DNA of 64,000 nucleotides. Origin: Massilia sp. UMI-21 (GTDB lineage Bacteria > Pseudomonadota > Gammaproteobacteria > Burkholderiales > Burkholderiaceae_D). Under the pieces are notes generated by a model. The model searched no databases, had not been told where the DNA came from, and saw only the letters and a list, made by a program, of their open reading frames with translations. The first letter of the stretch is position 1, and every line of letters begins with the position of its first letter. The translations under genes were made by a program, and so were the position numbers. Below, in pieces: positions 63,012 through 64,000 of this stretch. The stretch is from positions 1,116,001-1,180,000 of the forward strand of contig CP063848.1 of assembly GCA_015277795.1 (NCBI GenBank), in the 5' to 3' direction.

Positions 63012-63976
63012 GTGAAGCGCTTTACCTGTCTCCCCCTCGTCCTTCTCGGCACGTTGCTATCGGCCGGCGCCGGCGCCGCGGCCGCCGACCTGCCCGCGCC
63101 GGCCGCCGCCATGAAGGTGCATGACCTGGCCAGCGGCTTCACGGCCGTGTTCGACCGCAACGCCGGCAAGCCGGACCAGGAATTCATCCAGGACTTCAAG
63201 GCCAGCGTCGCGTCGCGCCTGCCGGGCTTCTATGGCGCCGGGCGTTTAACGGCCAGCGCAGCGCGGCCCAGCGCGACGTAGACCTGGCCAGGGCCCGGGC
63301 CGAGTTCCCGGCGATGCGCGACGCCTATGTGCAGAAGGTCGCCCGCTTCACCCGGGAACTGCCGGGACACATCGCCAGCTTCCGCGCCGCCTTCCCCGAC
63401 TATCCGGCCAAGACCGACGTCTGGTTCCTGCACTCGCTCGGCGAGATGGACGGCGGCACCCGGACCTTCGACGACCGCACCCACTTCATCTTCGGCGCCG
63501 ACGTGATGGTCAAGGTCCACGGCCAGGGCGATGAAGCGGCCTTCTTCCACCATGAACTGTTCCACGACTATCACGACACCGGCTGCAAGAGCGAGCCGGT
63601 GTGGGTGTCGCTGTGGGGCGAAGGGCTGGCCACCTATGTGTCGAAGCAGCTGAACCCGACCGCGAACAATGCCGAACTGCTGCTCGACTTCCCACCCAAC
63701 CTGGTCGCGGATACCCGCAAGGAGCTCAAGCGCGCCCTGGACGACGTCCATGCGAAGCTGGACAGCGAAGACCGCAGCGATTACGCCGGCCTGTTCTTCG
63801 GCCGCGATGGCGGCGCGGGCGGCCTGCCGGCACGGCGCGGCTACTACCTGGGCTACCTGGTGGCCGAAGAGATCGGGAAGGACCTGAGCATCCAGCAGAT
63901 GGCAAAACTCGATTGCGGTGCGGCGCGCACCGCGGTGACGGCGGCGCTGGAGCGCCTGCGCAGCGCGCAGCGATAA
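63012..63976 (+). pseudogene. Frameshifted exported zinc-metallopeptidase-like gene
   Basis: A GTG at 63012 begins a signal peptide (KRFTCLPLVLLGTLLSAGAGAAAA) and a frame that runs to about 63244 (LPGFYGAGR). The protein continues in another frame from 63245 as FNGQRSAAQRDVDLARARAEFPAMRDAY... to 63976. One extra T in the GTTTAAC run would rejoin them. The second part has a gluzincin-like site: HHELFHDYHD (HExxH) and the later Glu in LWGEGLATYVSKQL. The rest is intact, so this is either a recent real mutation or a sequencing indel. The substrate is unknown. Confidence 0.8.
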
Positions 63977-63977
63977 A

Positions 63978-64000
63978 AAAACGCGGCCGAAGCCGCGTTT
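63978..64000 (+). terminator. Intrinsic terminator at the window edge
   Basis: AAACGCGGC-CGA(A)-GCCGCGTTT begins right after the stop at 63976. The T-run is cut off by the window end. Confidence 0.8.

Noticed and set aside
63238..63252. Programmed ribosomal frameshift at GTTTAAC
   Set aside because: The bases do not form a canonical X-XXY-YYZ slippery heptamer in the incoming frame (CGT TTA ACG), and a missing T explains the shift more simply.

Overview
The window is chromosomal DNA of a GC-rich betaproteobacterium. Gene content and order point to Burkholderiales, family Oxalobacteraceae (Massilia/Telluria-like): rsmB-DUF4390-NtrY/NtrX, def-fmt facing lysM-dprA-smg-topB, rplM-rpsI-argC, bactofilin-erpA-anmK-M23-tyrS-dtd, and dusB-fis-purH-ruvCAB. 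The family assignment rests on remembered synteny and protein character, not on a search. Coding density is high and most genes are housekeeping.

Layout. 1-7.3 kb: 3' end of rsmB, a DUF4390 exported protein, an NtrY-type kinase with a short NtrX-like regulator that lacks the AAA+ domain, a CobW-like protein with a lost P-loop, DUF3567, a class II glutamine amidotransferase and a degenerate EAL-HDOD protein. 7.3-13.9 kb: SPW membrane protein, metH, an orphan BrnA-like protein, fmt and def. 14-20.4 kb: LysM protein, dprA, smg, topB. 20.4-26.1 kb: a receiver-domain relic, a hybrid histidine kinase, a chemoreceptor and an intact IS1595-family element with an 8-bp target duplication. 26.1-36.2 kb: an orphan addiction-module-like protein, an ABC permease fused to an M1 peptidase with its ATPase, a hypothetical gene with coq7, osmC, and a second ABC exporter with an exported S33 peptidase. 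36.4-43.1 kb: rplM-rpsI, argC, a group II intron placed just after the argC terminator, bactofilin, erpA, anmK. 43.4-55.8 kb: a second chemoreceptor followed by a decayed IS1595 copy, M23 peptidase, tyrS-dtd, PEBP protein, phosphatase, dusB-fis, purH, ruvC-ruvA-ruvB. 55.8-64 kb: an accessory stretch with a lower-GC hypothetical gene and a doubly inactivated IS1182-type element, then an amidohydrolase-CIA30 fusion, a DesK/DesR-like pair, small membrane and exported proteins, and a frameshifted zinc-metallopeptidase-like gene at the edge.

The most notable non-coding structure is a family of three ~100-bp elements (7309, 12247, 53429). Each is two inverted REP-like units with GTAG at its outer edge, and the hairpin stems change by compensatory substitutions. 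Mobile DNA is tied to terminators: both IS1595 copies abut a terminator hairpin and the group II intron starts five bases after one. I found no tRNA, rRNA or CRISPR array, and no clear novel defence or biosynthetic system. The best candidates for undescribed biology are the CobW-like P-loop-less protein beside NtrYX, the orphan BrnA gene with its upstream repeat array, and the REP-like family.
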